DNA of 6,599 nt from Deltaproteobacteria bacterium RBG_13_61_14. Its GTDB lineage: Bacteria; RBG-13-61-14. This document shows positions 1-5,529 of the stretch, in pieces. The notes beneath the pieces are model-generated. The model saw nothing but the letters and a program-made list of their open reading frames with translations, did not search any database and had not been told where the DNA came from. The stretch is from positions 23,497-30,095 of the forward strand of contig MGQK01000063.1 of the NCBI GenBank assembly GCA_001797815.1, given 5' to 3'. A program made the translations under genes and the position numbers. Position 1 is the first letter of the stretch. Every line of letters begins with the position of its first letter.

Positions 1-1
1 C

Positions 2-85
2 GCGGCCCAGATGCTGCTGGCGGTGCGGATCGGGAAAACGCGGTTGATTGATAACGCGAGACTGACGCGGTCGGTGCGCGGGTGA
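2..85 (+). CDS. panC: Pantothenate synthetase, C-terminal end (partial)
   Basis: Only the last 27 codons are in the window, ending in TGA at 83-85. The frame reads ...LLAVRIGKTRLIDNARL..., and the GxTRLIDN block is the characteristic C-terminal strand of pantothenate synthetase, which ATP-dependently condenses pantoate and beta-alanine in the cytoplasm. The identification is strongly supported by the next gene on the same strand being panD, which makes the beta-alanine substrate; panC-panD order is common in bacteria. Catalytic parts of the enzyme lie outside the window, so intactness cannot be judged. Confidence 0.88.
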   Translation, partial: AAQMLLAVRIGKTRLIDNARLTRSVRG

Positions 86-104
86 GGCTTCGGCCGTGAG
101 CTCC

Positions 105-131
105 CTTCGGTCTGAGGACTCAGGGTCGAAG
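105..131 (+). other. Stem-loop in the panC-panD gap
   Basis: CTTCG at 105-109 can pair with CGAAG at 127-131, and inside it CTGA (112-115) with TCAG (120-123) around a GGAC loop, giving an interrupted nine-pair stem. No T-run follows, so it does not look like an intrinsic terminator. It may be a processing or stabilising structure between the two cistrons, or chance. Seen directly; function unknown. Confidence 0.3.
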
Positions 132-152
132 ACAGCCGAACGGGCACCCGCG

Positions 153-171
153 CTCCTAAAGTCGTAGGAGG
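153..171 (+). promoter_or_regulatory. Hairpin enclosing the panD ribosome binding site
   Basis: The strong Shine-Dalgarno TAGGAGG at 165-171 lies 6 bases before the panD ATG. Its first six bases (TAGGAG, 165-170) are perfectly complementary to CTCCTA at 153-158, leaving a six-base loop at 159-164. In the folded mRNA the binding site would be paired, which could lower panD translation or make it conditional. The complementarity is visible; a regulatory role is inference, since a six-pair stem is marginal in stability. Confidence 0.45.
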
Positions 172-177
172 AAAACA

Positions 178-567
178 ATGCAGGTTACAGTATTGAAATG
201 CAAGATCCACCGGGCCACGGTGACCCGCTCGGACCTGGACTACGAAGGCTCGATCGAGGTGGACGCCGGGCTGATGGAGACCGCCGGGCTGATCCCGCAC
301 GAGCTGGTCCACGTCTGGAACGTGACCAACGGCGAGCGTTTTCAGACTTATGTCGTGCCCGGCGAACCCGGCTCCGGCACTATCTGCATCAACGGCGCCG
401 CGGCGCACAAGGCGCGGGTGGGCGACCTGCTGATTATCGCCGCTTTCGCCGCCCTGGAGGAAGCCGCGGCCCGGAAGTGGCAGCCGACCCTGGTCTTTGT
501 GGACGCGAAGAACCGGCCGGTGGCCCTCTCCGAGAAGCGCCGCCAGCAAAAGCTCCGGGTGTGTTAA
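178..567 (+). CDS. panD: Aspartate 1-decarboxylase (pyruvoyl-dependent proenzyme)
   Basis: PanD converts L-aspartate to beta-alanine for pantothenate and CoA synthesis in the cytoplasm. The 129-residue product is close to the 126 residues of the E. coli enzyme. The N-terminal LKxKIHRATVT block is diagnostic. The Gly24-Ser25 pair in YEGSIEVD is the self-cleavage site that creates the pyruvoyl cofactor on the alpha chain. Lys9, Arg54, Tyr58 and Asn72 (in INGAAAH), which bind substrate or act in catalysis or processing in the E. coli enzyme, are all present at the same numbers. ATG 178 has a strong TAGGAGG six bases upstream. The gene follows panC on the same strand and appears fully functional. 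The last ~15 residues are basic and not conserved in the family as I recall it. Confidence 0.97.
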   Translation: MQVTVLKCKIHRATVTRSDLDYEGSIEVDAGLMETAGLIPHELVHVWNVTNGERFQTYVVPGEPGSGTICINGAAAHKARVGDLLIIAAFAALEEAAARKWQPTLVFVDAKNRPVALSEKRRQQKLRVC

Positions 568-578
568 GATAAGGTCTC

Positions 579-831
579 ATGAGCATTTCCCTGGAACAAC
601 TAAAGGAGTGGATGCAAACTCCCGAGGAAAACGAACACCTCGAATTCAAGGAAGAAGGCCTTGCTCCTAAAGCATATTAGCGAGAATCCCGGATGCCCCC
701 TCAAGGAACTTGCCAAAGTTCTTCCCCACCTTGCAAAGACCCAGGTTCAAACCCTGGTTCGTGAGCTTAAAGGCGAAGGCAAGGTCGAACCCAAAGGCCG
801 CACGAGAGCTGGCCGTTGGTATCCAAGATGA
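579..831 (+). pseudogene. Remnant of an AlbA_2/Schlafen-type DNA-binding regulator gene (internal deletion)
   Basis: ATG 579 begins MSISLEQLKEWMQTPEENEH followed by LEFKE, the typical start of bacterial proteins with an N-terminal AlbA_2 domain (often annotated ATP-binding protein or RecG-like helicase). After FKE the frame runs for nine more codons to TAG at 678-680. From about 661 another frame encodes a typical C-terminal winged helix of the same family: KHISENPG, LKELAKVLPHL, QVQTLVRELKGEGK and GRTRAGRWYP, ending TGA 829-831. The two ends of one gene are therefore present, but the several hundred residues between them are gone and the frame is shifted at the join (about 650-665). The remnant starts 11 bases after panD with AAGG at 571-574. 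Family intact length is from memory; the two-frame structure is seen directly. Confidence 0.75.
661..831 (+). CDS. Possible stand-alone winged-helix ORF left from the AlbA_2 gene
   Basis: TTG at 661 opens a 56-codon frame ending at 829-831 that holds one complete-looking winged-helix domain: two helices around KELAKVLPHL and TQVQTLVRELKGEGK, then the basic wing GRTRAGRWYP. An AAGGA (649-653) precedes TTG by seven bases, so the remnant could in principle still be translated as a small DNA-binding protein. More likely it is simply the 3' debris of the deleted gene. It is listed because it would be missed by size filters. Translation is inference. Confidence 0.25.
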   Translation: MLLKHISENPGCPLKELAKVLPHLAKTQVQTLVRELKGEGKVEPKGRTRAGRWYPR

Positions 832-985
832 ATTGCGGAAAAACTCTTCCCCAATTAGGATTTTACGCAATCTAATTTTCCTAATATAGACTAACTGTCT
901 ATGATCATTGCATTTTTTTCAAAAGAATAGCGCAATAACTGGAGGCTTGCTACGCAATTCCAGCGTAATTGAGAAGGATAACCGC
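832..985. other. AT-rich spacer with two inverted repeats before the glycosidase gene
   Basis: This 154-base stretch is clearly more AT-rich than the genes around it. It holds ATTAGGA (854-860) against TCCTAAT (879-885), and directly after it ATAGAC (886-891) against GTCTAT (897-902) around a TAACT loop, followed ten bases on by a T-run (913-919). It probably contains the promoter of the glycosidase gene and possibly a weak terminator for the panD side. I found no convincing -35/-10 pair, so no promoter is drawn. Confidence 0.4.
973..978 (+). promoter_or_regulatory. Ribosome binding site fixing the glycosidase start
   Basis: GAAGGA lies seven bases before ATG 986. The same frame is open back to a TTG at 908, but that start would put 26 polar residues before the signal peptide. 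ATG 986 begins directly with a signal sequence, so this site decides the start. Confidence 0.75.
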
Positions 986-2458
986 ATGAAGAAGCTGATG
1001 GGTATTCTGGTATTCCTTGTTTTCATTAACGGAACGGTCTGCGCTGCATCGAATAAAGGAGTTGATCGCCCCGTCCCTACTCTTACGGTGCAATCCGGCC
1101 CTTCCTATTGGGGACCCGCCTTTGGCGAGGTCTATCGGCTGCTGCGGTCCAACCTCCGCGAGCCGAACAAACTCTTCCCCATGCGCCATGCCATACCCGC
1201 CAAAATCTTTATGGGCGTCTATCTGTGGGATACCGCCTTCATCGCCCAGGTCTGGAAGCCGTGGGACGCGGGGCTGGGCGAGGAGATCTGCACCGCGGTG
1301 ATGGAGCACAGTGTGGAGGGCCGGCTCCCGCACTTCGTGAGCAAATACGATTCGAGCGAATGGACCCAGCCGGCGGTCATGGCCTGGTCGGTGTGGGAGC
1401 TTTATCAGGCGCAGCCCGACCGCGCCTATCTCGAGAAATATTACCCGGTGCTCAAGGACTACAACCGCTGGCTCTACGAGAACCGCCGTTTGGAGGGCGG
1501 CCTCTTTTTCTGGGACCACCCCTACGAGTCCGGCATTGACAACGCGCCCCGCTTCTCCAGCCGCAGCGAGGCCGAGATCGCGGACATGCGCCGCCTCGCC
1601 GCGATTGACCTGTCCTCCTACCTCGTCCGCCAGAACCGGACTCTGGCCGCCATGGCCCGGGAGCTGGGCCGGGATGAAGAGGCGGCCCGGTTCGAGCGGA
1701 AAGCCGAGGAGCTGGCCGCGCTCATCAACCGCGACCTCTGGGACCCCGATACAGAGATGTATTACGACCTGGCCGCCAACACCGGCCGGCTGATCAAGGT
1801 CAAGACCATCGCCGGCTTTTTCCCGCTTTTCGCCGGCGCGGCCGCCGCCGAGCAGGCGCAAGCCCTCGTCCGCCACATCATGGACCCGGCCGAGTTCAAC
1901 ACCCTGATCCCGCTGCCCTCGGTCAGCCGCGACGACCCGGCCTATGAGCCGGACATGTGGCGCGGCCCGGTCTGGATCAACACCGCTTACCTGGTGATCG
2001 TGGGCCTGGAAGATTACGGCTATCGGAAAGAGGCGGCGGAGCTGGCCTGGAAGCTGGTGGACGGGGTCTATCGGACCTGGGAGCAGGATCACAAGATCTA
2101 TGAGTTCTACGACCCGGACCGGATCGGGATCCAGGAACTCCACCGCAAGCGCGGCAACCTCTATAAAAAAATCACGCTCGGCGACAAGCCCAGGCCCAAC
2201 TTCGTGGGCTGGACCGGGCTGGTCAACACGCTCCTGATCGAGCACCTGGTCGGCTTGCGCCAAAGCAACGGACGATGGGTTCTCGCACCGAACTTTCCGG
2301 CCGAGGCGCAAGGCTTTCGAGCGAGACTCACCTTCCCGGCAGATCAGGTGGACCTGCGGGTCGAGGTCAAAACCTCGAACCAAATCATCTTTGAATTTCA
2401 ATCCCCGACGAAGTGGCGGAAGTTGGAGCTGACCTCGGGCGAGAGCGCGGAAATCTAG
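986..2458 (+). CDS. Exported glycoside hydrolase, GH63/GH37-like (alpha/alpha)6-barrel (trehalase/mannosylglycerate-hydrolase-like)
   Basis: The 490-residue protein starts with a Sec signal peptide (MKKL basic end, hydrophobic 4-14, likely cleavage after VCA at 18-20). The cysteine is not in a lipobox, so a soluble periplasmic or secreted enzyme is expected. The body has the clan GH-G (GH37/GH63) motifs in order: YLWDTAF at 79-85, ESGIDNAPRF at 181-190, PVWINTAYL at 328-336, IYEFYDP at 371-377 and GWTG at 408-411. Asp185 is the likely general acid and Glu373 the likely general base, by analogy with GH63 enzymes. The last ~65 residues after the barrel are rich in alternating hydrophobic residues and may form a small beta domain. 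Hydrolysis of an alpha-linked sugar with inversion is expected; whether the substrate is trehalose, mannosylglycerate, glucosylglycerate or an oligosaccharide cannot be read from the sequence. No sugar transporter or regulator sits next to it. Confidence 0.85.
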   Translation: MKKLMGILVFLVFINGTVCAASNKGVDRPVPTLTVQSGPSYWGPAFGEVYRLLRSNLREPNKLFPMRHAIPAKIFMGVYLWDTAFIAQVWKPWDAGLGEEICTAVMEHSVEGRLPHFVSKYDSSEWTQPAVMAWSVWELYQAQPDRAYLEKYYPVLKDYNRWLYENRRLEGGLFFWDHPYESGIDNAPRFSSRSEAEIADMRRLAAIDLSSYLVRQNRTLAAMARELGRDEEAARFERKAEELAALINRDLWDPDTEMYYDLAANTGRLIKVKTIAGFFPLFAGAAAAEQAQALVRHIMDPAEFNTLIPLPSVSRDDPAYEPDMWRGPVWINTAYLVIVGLEDYGYRKEAAELAWKLVDGVYRTWEQDHKIYEFYDPDRIGIQELHRKRGNLYKKITLGDKPRPNFVGWTGLVNTLLIEHLVGLRQSNGRWVLAPNFPAEAQGFRARLTFPADQVDLRVEVKTSNQIIFEFQSPTKWRKLELTSGESAEI

Positions 2459-2475
2459 AGACCGCTGCTCGCCCG
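2436..2475. terminator. Hairpin between convergent genes, possible bidirectional terminator
   Basis: CGGGCGAG (2436-2443) is perfectly complementary to CTCGCCCG (2468-2475). Inside, GCGG (2447-2450) pairs with CCGC (2462-2465) around an 11-base loop. It spans the last codons and TAG of the glycosidase gene and ends five bases before the stop of the opposing gene. No T-run follows on either strand, so intrinsic termination is uncertain. Its position at a convergent junction is the main argument. Confidence 0.35.
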
Positions 2476-2480
2476 TCCCT

Positions 2481-3233
2481 TCAGGCGACGGTATTCTCCA
2501 GCCTCCCGATCCCCTCCACCTCAATCACAATCCGATCGCCTTTTTGCATAGGCCCGACGCCGGGCGGGGTTCCGGTGGCGATGATGTCGCCGGGGAGGAG
2601 GGTCATGACCCGGGAGACAAAGGAGACGATCTCCGGCACCTTGAAGATGAGCTGGCTGGTGGTCGAGTCCTGCACTACCTGGTCGTTGAGGAGAGCGCGG
2701 ACGCGGAGGTTCCCGGGGTCGAGCTCGGTCTCGATCCAGGGGCCGACCGGGCAGAAGGTGTCGAAGCTCTTGGCCCGGGTCCACTGGCCGTCCTTGGCCT
2801 GCAAATCGCGGGCGGTCACGTCGTTGAGGCAGGTGTAGCCGAGGATGAATTCATGGGCGCGCTCGACCGGCACCTGCCGCGCCGGCAGCTTGATCACCAC
2901 CGCCAACTCGGCTTCGTAATCCACCCGCTTCGACATCTCCGGGTAAAGGATCTTGTCCCCCGGGCCGACCAGCGAGGTGAACGGCTTCAGGAACAGGATC
3001 GGCTCCGCGGGGATGGGCAGGTTCATCTCCCGCGCGTGGTTCGCGTAGTTCAGCCCCAGCGCCACCACCTTGCTCGGCAGCATCGGCGCCAGGAGCTTCT
3101 GCTCCTGAAGCGGCCCCAGCTCGTCCCCCGGCTCGAACCGGTCGAACACGCTGCCCTTGAGCGCAAAGACCCGGTCCCCTTGCACCACCCCGAACTTCGC
3201 TTCCACCCCCCATGCCATCCGAACGAGTTTCAA
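2481..3233 (-). CDS. Fumarylacetoacetate hydrolase (FAH) family enzyme
   Basis: The 250-residue product has the whole FAH C-terminal-type fold. Visible motifs are GLNYANHAREM (60-70, with the His66 seen in FAHD1-like enzymes), LFLKP (80-84), the divalent metal ligands Glu107 and Glu109 in DYEAELAVVI, Asp138 in LNDVTARDLQ, the substrate-loop KSFDTFCPVGPWI (155-167) and ATGTPPGVG (219-227). Members cleave or isomerise beta-diketo acids: acylpyruvase, oxaloacetate decarboxylase/tautomerase, fumarylpyruvate hydrolase, or the HpcE isomerase of homoprotocatechuate breakdown. The exact reaction cannot be chosen here, and no aromatic-degradation genes lie nearby. The start drawn is TTG (3231-3233), preceded nine bases by GAGG. 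It retains the MKLVR first strand common in the family; ATG at codon 6 is the alternative. Only 17 bases separate it from the upstream YIP1 gene, so co-transcription is likely. Confidence 0.9.
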   Translation of the reverse strand: MKLVRMAWGVEAKFGVVQGDRVFALKGSVFDRFEPGDELGPLQEQKLLAPMLPSKVVALGLNYANHAREMNLPIPAEPILFLKPFTSLVGPGDKILYPEMSKRVDYEAELAVVIKLPARQVPVERAHEFILGYTCLNDVTARDLQAKDGQWTRAKSFDTFCPVGPWIETELDPGNLRVRALLNDQVVQDSTTSQLIFKVPEIVSFVSRVMTLLPGDIIATGTPPGVGPMQKGDRIVIEVEGIGRLENTVA

Positions 3234-3250
3234 AGTCTGTTACCTCATCC

Positions 3251-4243
3251 TTATTCTGGAATTAATTTGGTCAAATCCAACGATCCGACTACTCCGATAA
3301 TGACCGCAATAACCGCAGCCATCACCGCGCCGATTACCATCACCAGCGGCAAAACCATGGCCACGATGGCCGGGGCCGGCTCCAGGCGGTGGGCGTGGCG
3401 GTAGCCGAAGAAGACGAGCGCAAACCAGAAAGCGATCGCGGCCAGGGGCCCGAGATAAGGCACCACCTGCAAGACCTGGCCGGAGTTGGCGAAGCAGGCC
3501 ACCCGAAAGGTCGCCTGATATCCGCCCCGGCCGCCGAGCAAGACCACGAAAAGGTGCATGATCGCCGCGCCGATAAAGGTCATGATGGCAATCAGCAACG
3601 GCAGCGTAACCACGGCCAAAAGCAATCCCAACGCCATCAAGAGGATGGTGAACCCGGTGACGTTGAGTTTGGCGGTGATGAAGAACACCAGGGCGGGGAA
3701 GAAAAAGAGAATGGGGATGACCCAGATCAGGCTGATCAGTAAAACCAGCAGGTTGCAAATGACGGCATAGAGCAGCGGGCTTTGATACCCGCCGCTGATA
3801 CTCATCCGGGCGAAAAAATCATCCGGCCAGCGCAACGAAAACTTGAGGGTCTCCCACCAGGCCCTGAAGATACCCAAGGGCCCGCGCAGGTCCCAGGGGA
3901 ACCCTTGCTGGATGGGGGCCGCGGCGAAAATGTCCACCGGGATCCAGGCTCCGGCGGCCGGCGGGGGCGGCACTTCGACCGAGGGCGGCGCGGTTTCGGC
4001 CCCGATCGGCTCGAGTTCCACCACCGCGCCCAGGTTGCTCAGCTCGCGTTGGATCCGCTCGGCCAGGTCCGGCGCCGCTCGCCGGGTGACCACGATGGGC
4101 AGGCGGTCGAGGTAGCCCCGGATCTCCTCCACCGTCTTGCCCCGGAGCCGACCGCTCAAGTAAAGGGCGACGCGCTCCTGGCTCTCGCTGTCCCGCAGCG
4201 CCGTGATCCGGACCACGAAAAGGCCAGTGCTCGCATTCGCCAC
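3251..4243 (-). CDS. Membrane protein: L7/L12 C-terminal-like domain fused to a YIP1-family domain
   Basis: From GTG 4243 the product is 330 residues. Residues about 7-80 (FVVRITALRDS...GKTVEEIRGYLDRLPIVV...LAERIQRELSNLGAVVELEPI) follow the beta-alpha-alpha-beta-alpha-beta layout and residue pattern of the ribosomal L7/L12 C-terminal domain, especially the final LAERIQRELSNLGAVVEL compared with EEIKKKLEEAGAKVEL. A Pro/Ala-rich linker (about 80-103) follows. The rest is hydrophobic, with membrane segments near 157-191, 199-222, 223-236, 260-282 and 291-319. The loop GGRGGYQATFRVACFANSGQ and the following VPYLGP (237-266) match the bacterial YIP1 (PF04893) signature. Function is unknown; such proteins are inner-membrane proteins. 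The open frame extends upstream to TTG 4285, but GTG 4243 has AGAGGA seven bases before it and begins just before the first domain. FAH follows after 17 bases. Confidence 0.75.
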   Translation of the reverse strand: MANASTGLFVVRITALRDSESQERVALYLSGRLRGKTVEEIRGYLDRLPIVVTRRAAPDLAERIQRELSNLGAVVELEPIGAETAPPSVEVPPPPAAGAWIPVDIFAAAPIQQGFPWDLRGPLGIFRAWWETLKFSLRWPDDFFARMSISGGYQSPLLYAVICNLLVLLISLIWVIPILFFFPALVFFITAKLNVTGFTILLMALGLLLAVVTLPLLIAIMTFIGAAIMHLFVVLLGGRGGYQATFRVACFANSGQVLQVVPYLGPLAAIAFWFALVFFGYRHAHRLEPAPAIVAMVLPLVMVIGAVMAAVIAVIIGVVGSLDLTKLIPE

Positions 4244-4325
4244 GGCTCCGTCCTCTTTCAAGGCCTTGACCCTATCAGGAAACAAACTGAATTATGCATA
4301 GTCAGGCTCTGACCCAAGCTACAAT
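4244..4325 (-). promoter_or_regulatory. AT-rich gap upstream of the YIP1 gene, possible promoter
   Basis: The 82 bases between the TPR and YIP1 genes include, on the minus strand, a CATAAT hexamer (4291-4296 region, inside the palindrome TATGCATA at 4293-4300) that resembles a -10 box. A TTGGGT lies upstream at a shorter than ideal spacing (about 15). A five-pair hairpin GTCAG/CTGAC (4301-4305, 4309-4313) lies between them. An internal promoter here would separate YIP1-FAH from the TPR gene. The evidence is weak. Confidence 0.25.
4251..4256 (-). promoter_or_regulatory. Ribosome binding site choosing the GTG start of the YIP1 gene
   Basis: On the minus strand this reads AGAGGA, seven bases before GTG (4241-4243). 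The longer start, TTG at 4285, has no comparable site, so the shorter 330-residue form is preferred. Confidence 0.6.
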
Positions 4326-5012
4326 CTACTTCGGCGGCTGGGAGGGTTGGGTTTCCTGCTGGATGATCTCCCGGTTGGTCTGGGCCTGGGTAAAATCCGG
4401 ACGGAGCTCGAGGGCCTTGGCCGCCGCCTGCAAGGCCTCCGGGGAGCGGCCCAGGTTGTGGTAGCAAAAGGCGAGGTTGTTCCAGGCCTCGGCTTCTTGC
4501 GGCGCGGCGGCGACAATGGCCTCGAAATACTCGGCCGCCTCGGCATAGCGGCCGCGGCGGGCCGAGAGCGCGCCCAGTTGATAGAGGGTGGGCAGGTCCT
4601 GGGGGTAGCGCTGGATCAACTCCTGGAAGAACTCTGCGGCCGCTTTTTCCCGGTGGTTCTGGAGCGCGGCCACGCCAACCTCGAACAGGTATTCGCGGTT
4701 CTGGGGCTCCAGCCTGGCCGCCTGCTGAAAGCTCGCCTCCGCGTCGTCTTTCAACTGGAGCCCGTCCAGGGCCTGGCCCAGGGCAAAATGCAGGCGGGCA
4801 TCCTCCGGCGTCTGCTCCAGGGCCTGCCGGATCTTGTCCTCCGCGGCCAGGTAGTCACCGGCCTGGAGTTCCTGCTCGGCTTCCTGGTAGAGCGCCGCGG
4901 CCGAGCGCGAGACCGGACGAGGCAATACAAACCATACCGCCACCAGGGCGCCCAGGGTCAGGGCCAGGCCGATAACTAAAAGGTTAAGGATGCGGGTCTT
5001 GTCTTCATCCAT
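4326..5012 (-). CDS. Membrane-anchored TPR protein, five tandem repeats
   Basis: The 228-residue product has a short acidic N-terminus (MDEDK), one membrane segment at about 9-30 (LNLLVIGLALTLGALVAVWFVL) and then exactly five 34-residue tetratricopeptide repeats in register: 38-71, 72-105, 106-139, 140-173 and 174-207. Each shows the family pattern, for example A-x-x-x-x-x-G-x-Y-x-x-A around 48-57, GRYAEAAEYFEAIVAAAP (154-171) and AWNNLAFCYHNLGRSPEAL (176-194). The tail is Gln/Pro-rich. The protein is probably an inner-membrane scaffold with the repeats outside the membrane, helping assemble a complex; the partner is unknown. ATG 5012 has AAGG about seven bases upstream. It lies 82 bases before the YIP1 gene and may share its transcript. 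Confidence 0.88.
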   Translation of the reverse strand: MDEDKTRILNLLVIGLALTLGALVAVWFVLPRPVSRSAAALYQEAEQELQAGDYLAAEDKIRQALEQTPEDARLHFALGQALDGLQLKDDAEASFQQAARLEPQNREYLFEVGVAALQNHREKAAAEFFQELIQRYPQDLPTLYQLGALSARRGRYAEAAEYFEAIVAAAPQEAEAWNNLAFCYHNLGRSPEALQAAAKALELRPDFTQAQTNREIIQQETQPSQPPK

Positions 5013-5133
5013 CCCGGGACCTTGCTATCCTCAGCATACGCTTTTTCCCGTCGGGATTCAAGGATTTGCCCGCCGGGGAGCCTCTTTTCTATACAAAACT
5101 GAGTTAATTGAAAATTGAAGCACTGACCCAGGT
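5013..5133 (-). promoter_or_regulatory. AT-rich leader of the TPR gene, possible promoter
   Basis: Between the lipocalin-like gene and the TPR gene lie 121 bases. The part at 5085-5118 is AT-rich and, on the minus strand, contains TATAGA (5088-5093) as a candidate -10 box, with no good -35 at the right distance. Downstream are small GC-rich complementarities (TCCCG/CGGGA at 5046-5056) whose loop is too short to matter. It is the most likely site of a promoter for the TPR gene and those after it. Confidence 0.25.
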
Positions 5134-5520
5134 TCATTGGGACTGGAGCGCGAGACCGTGGCCCGGGCCGGCTTTGATGATGGTTCCCTGGTCCGTGGTC
5201 ACCGTCAGTTTTACCCGGCCGTCAAAGCGCAGGTCCAGCGGCGGCTCGGTCACCAGCTCGACCAGGCGCTTTTCAATGTCGCCGAGCCAGACCAAGGGAT
5301 CGTTGTGATCGGCGAGCCGGACGCCGGTAAACTCGATCTGCACGGTCACGCCCTGGCCCCGGCTCTCCAGCCGGTAACCAATCGGGATCTTGAACCCGGT
5401 TTTGGGCTCGGTTACCGATTCCAGAATCTCCTTGCGAAAGTCCTGGGACACGTGGATCATCCGGCCCTGGTCATAAACCATGAGCAGAGTCCACTTTATC
5501 GGTGCTGATGATTGGGACAT
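5134..5520 (-). CDS. Small protein resembling the C-terminal half of AttH/CrtC-like lipocalins
   Basis: The 128-residue product has no signal peptide or membrane segment and is predicted to be mostly beta. The order DQGRMIHVSQDF, VTEPKTGFKIPIGYRLESRGQG, EFTGVRLADHNDP, then PPLDLRFDGRVKLTVTTDQGT and GPGHGLALQ resembles, from memory, the second barrel of AttH/CrtC-like (hydroxyneurosporene synthase) lipocalin proteins, where a TSPxTGxxYP block and a late short G-x-G strand recur. Those proteins are normally two to three times as long, so this would be an isolated C-terminal half. I cannot confirm the family, and it may be a novel small protein. ATG 5520 lies nine bases after the CPBP gene stop and lacks a clear Shine-Dalgarno, suggesting translational coupling; ATG at codon 14 is an alternative start. 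Confidence 0.6.
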   Translation of the reverse strand: MSQSSAPIKWTLLMVYDQGRMIHVSQDFRKEILESVTEPKTGFKIPIGYRLESRGQGVTVQIEFTGVRLADHNDPLVWLGDIEKRLVELVTEPPLDLRFDGRVKLTVTTDQGTIIKAGPGHGLALQSQ

Positions 5521-5529
5521 GAAAGTTAT

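Noticed and set aside
152-672. Ten-base direct repeat GCTCCTAAAG at 152-161 and 663-672 as ends of a mobile element
   Set aside because: The copies enclose panD and the start of the remnant, with no transposase or terminal structure. One copy is part of the winged-helix coding sequence, so chance is likely.
741-757. A perfect tRNA T-arm: CCAGG, TTCAAAC, CCTGG
   Set aside because: No matching acceptor, D-arm or anticodon arm lies upstream, and the bases are exactly the codons for TQVQTLV in the winged helix of the AlbA_2 remnant. Coincidence is the simpler reading, though T-arm-like sequences can be integrase targets.
908-985. Upstream TTG start extending the glycosidase by 26 residues
   Set aside because: It would bury the signal peptide inside the protein, and it lacks a ribosome site; ATG 986 has GAAGGA at good spacing.
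950-2524. Long open frame on the minus strand opposite the glycosidase gene
   Set aside because: It mirrors the coding strand of a well-identified enzyme in GC-rich DNA; its protein is dominated by repeated Gly/Val/Asp/Arg/Leu with no domain pattern.
4293-4300. TATGCATA palindrome as a regulator site
   Set aside because: Eight-base palindromes are expected by chance in AT-rich DNA and no second copy was seen near another promoter.
5041-5060. TCCCG/CGGGA as a terminator or operator near the TPR gene
   Set aside because: The hairpin loop would be one base, and no T-run follows in a useful direction; as an operator there is no second copy.
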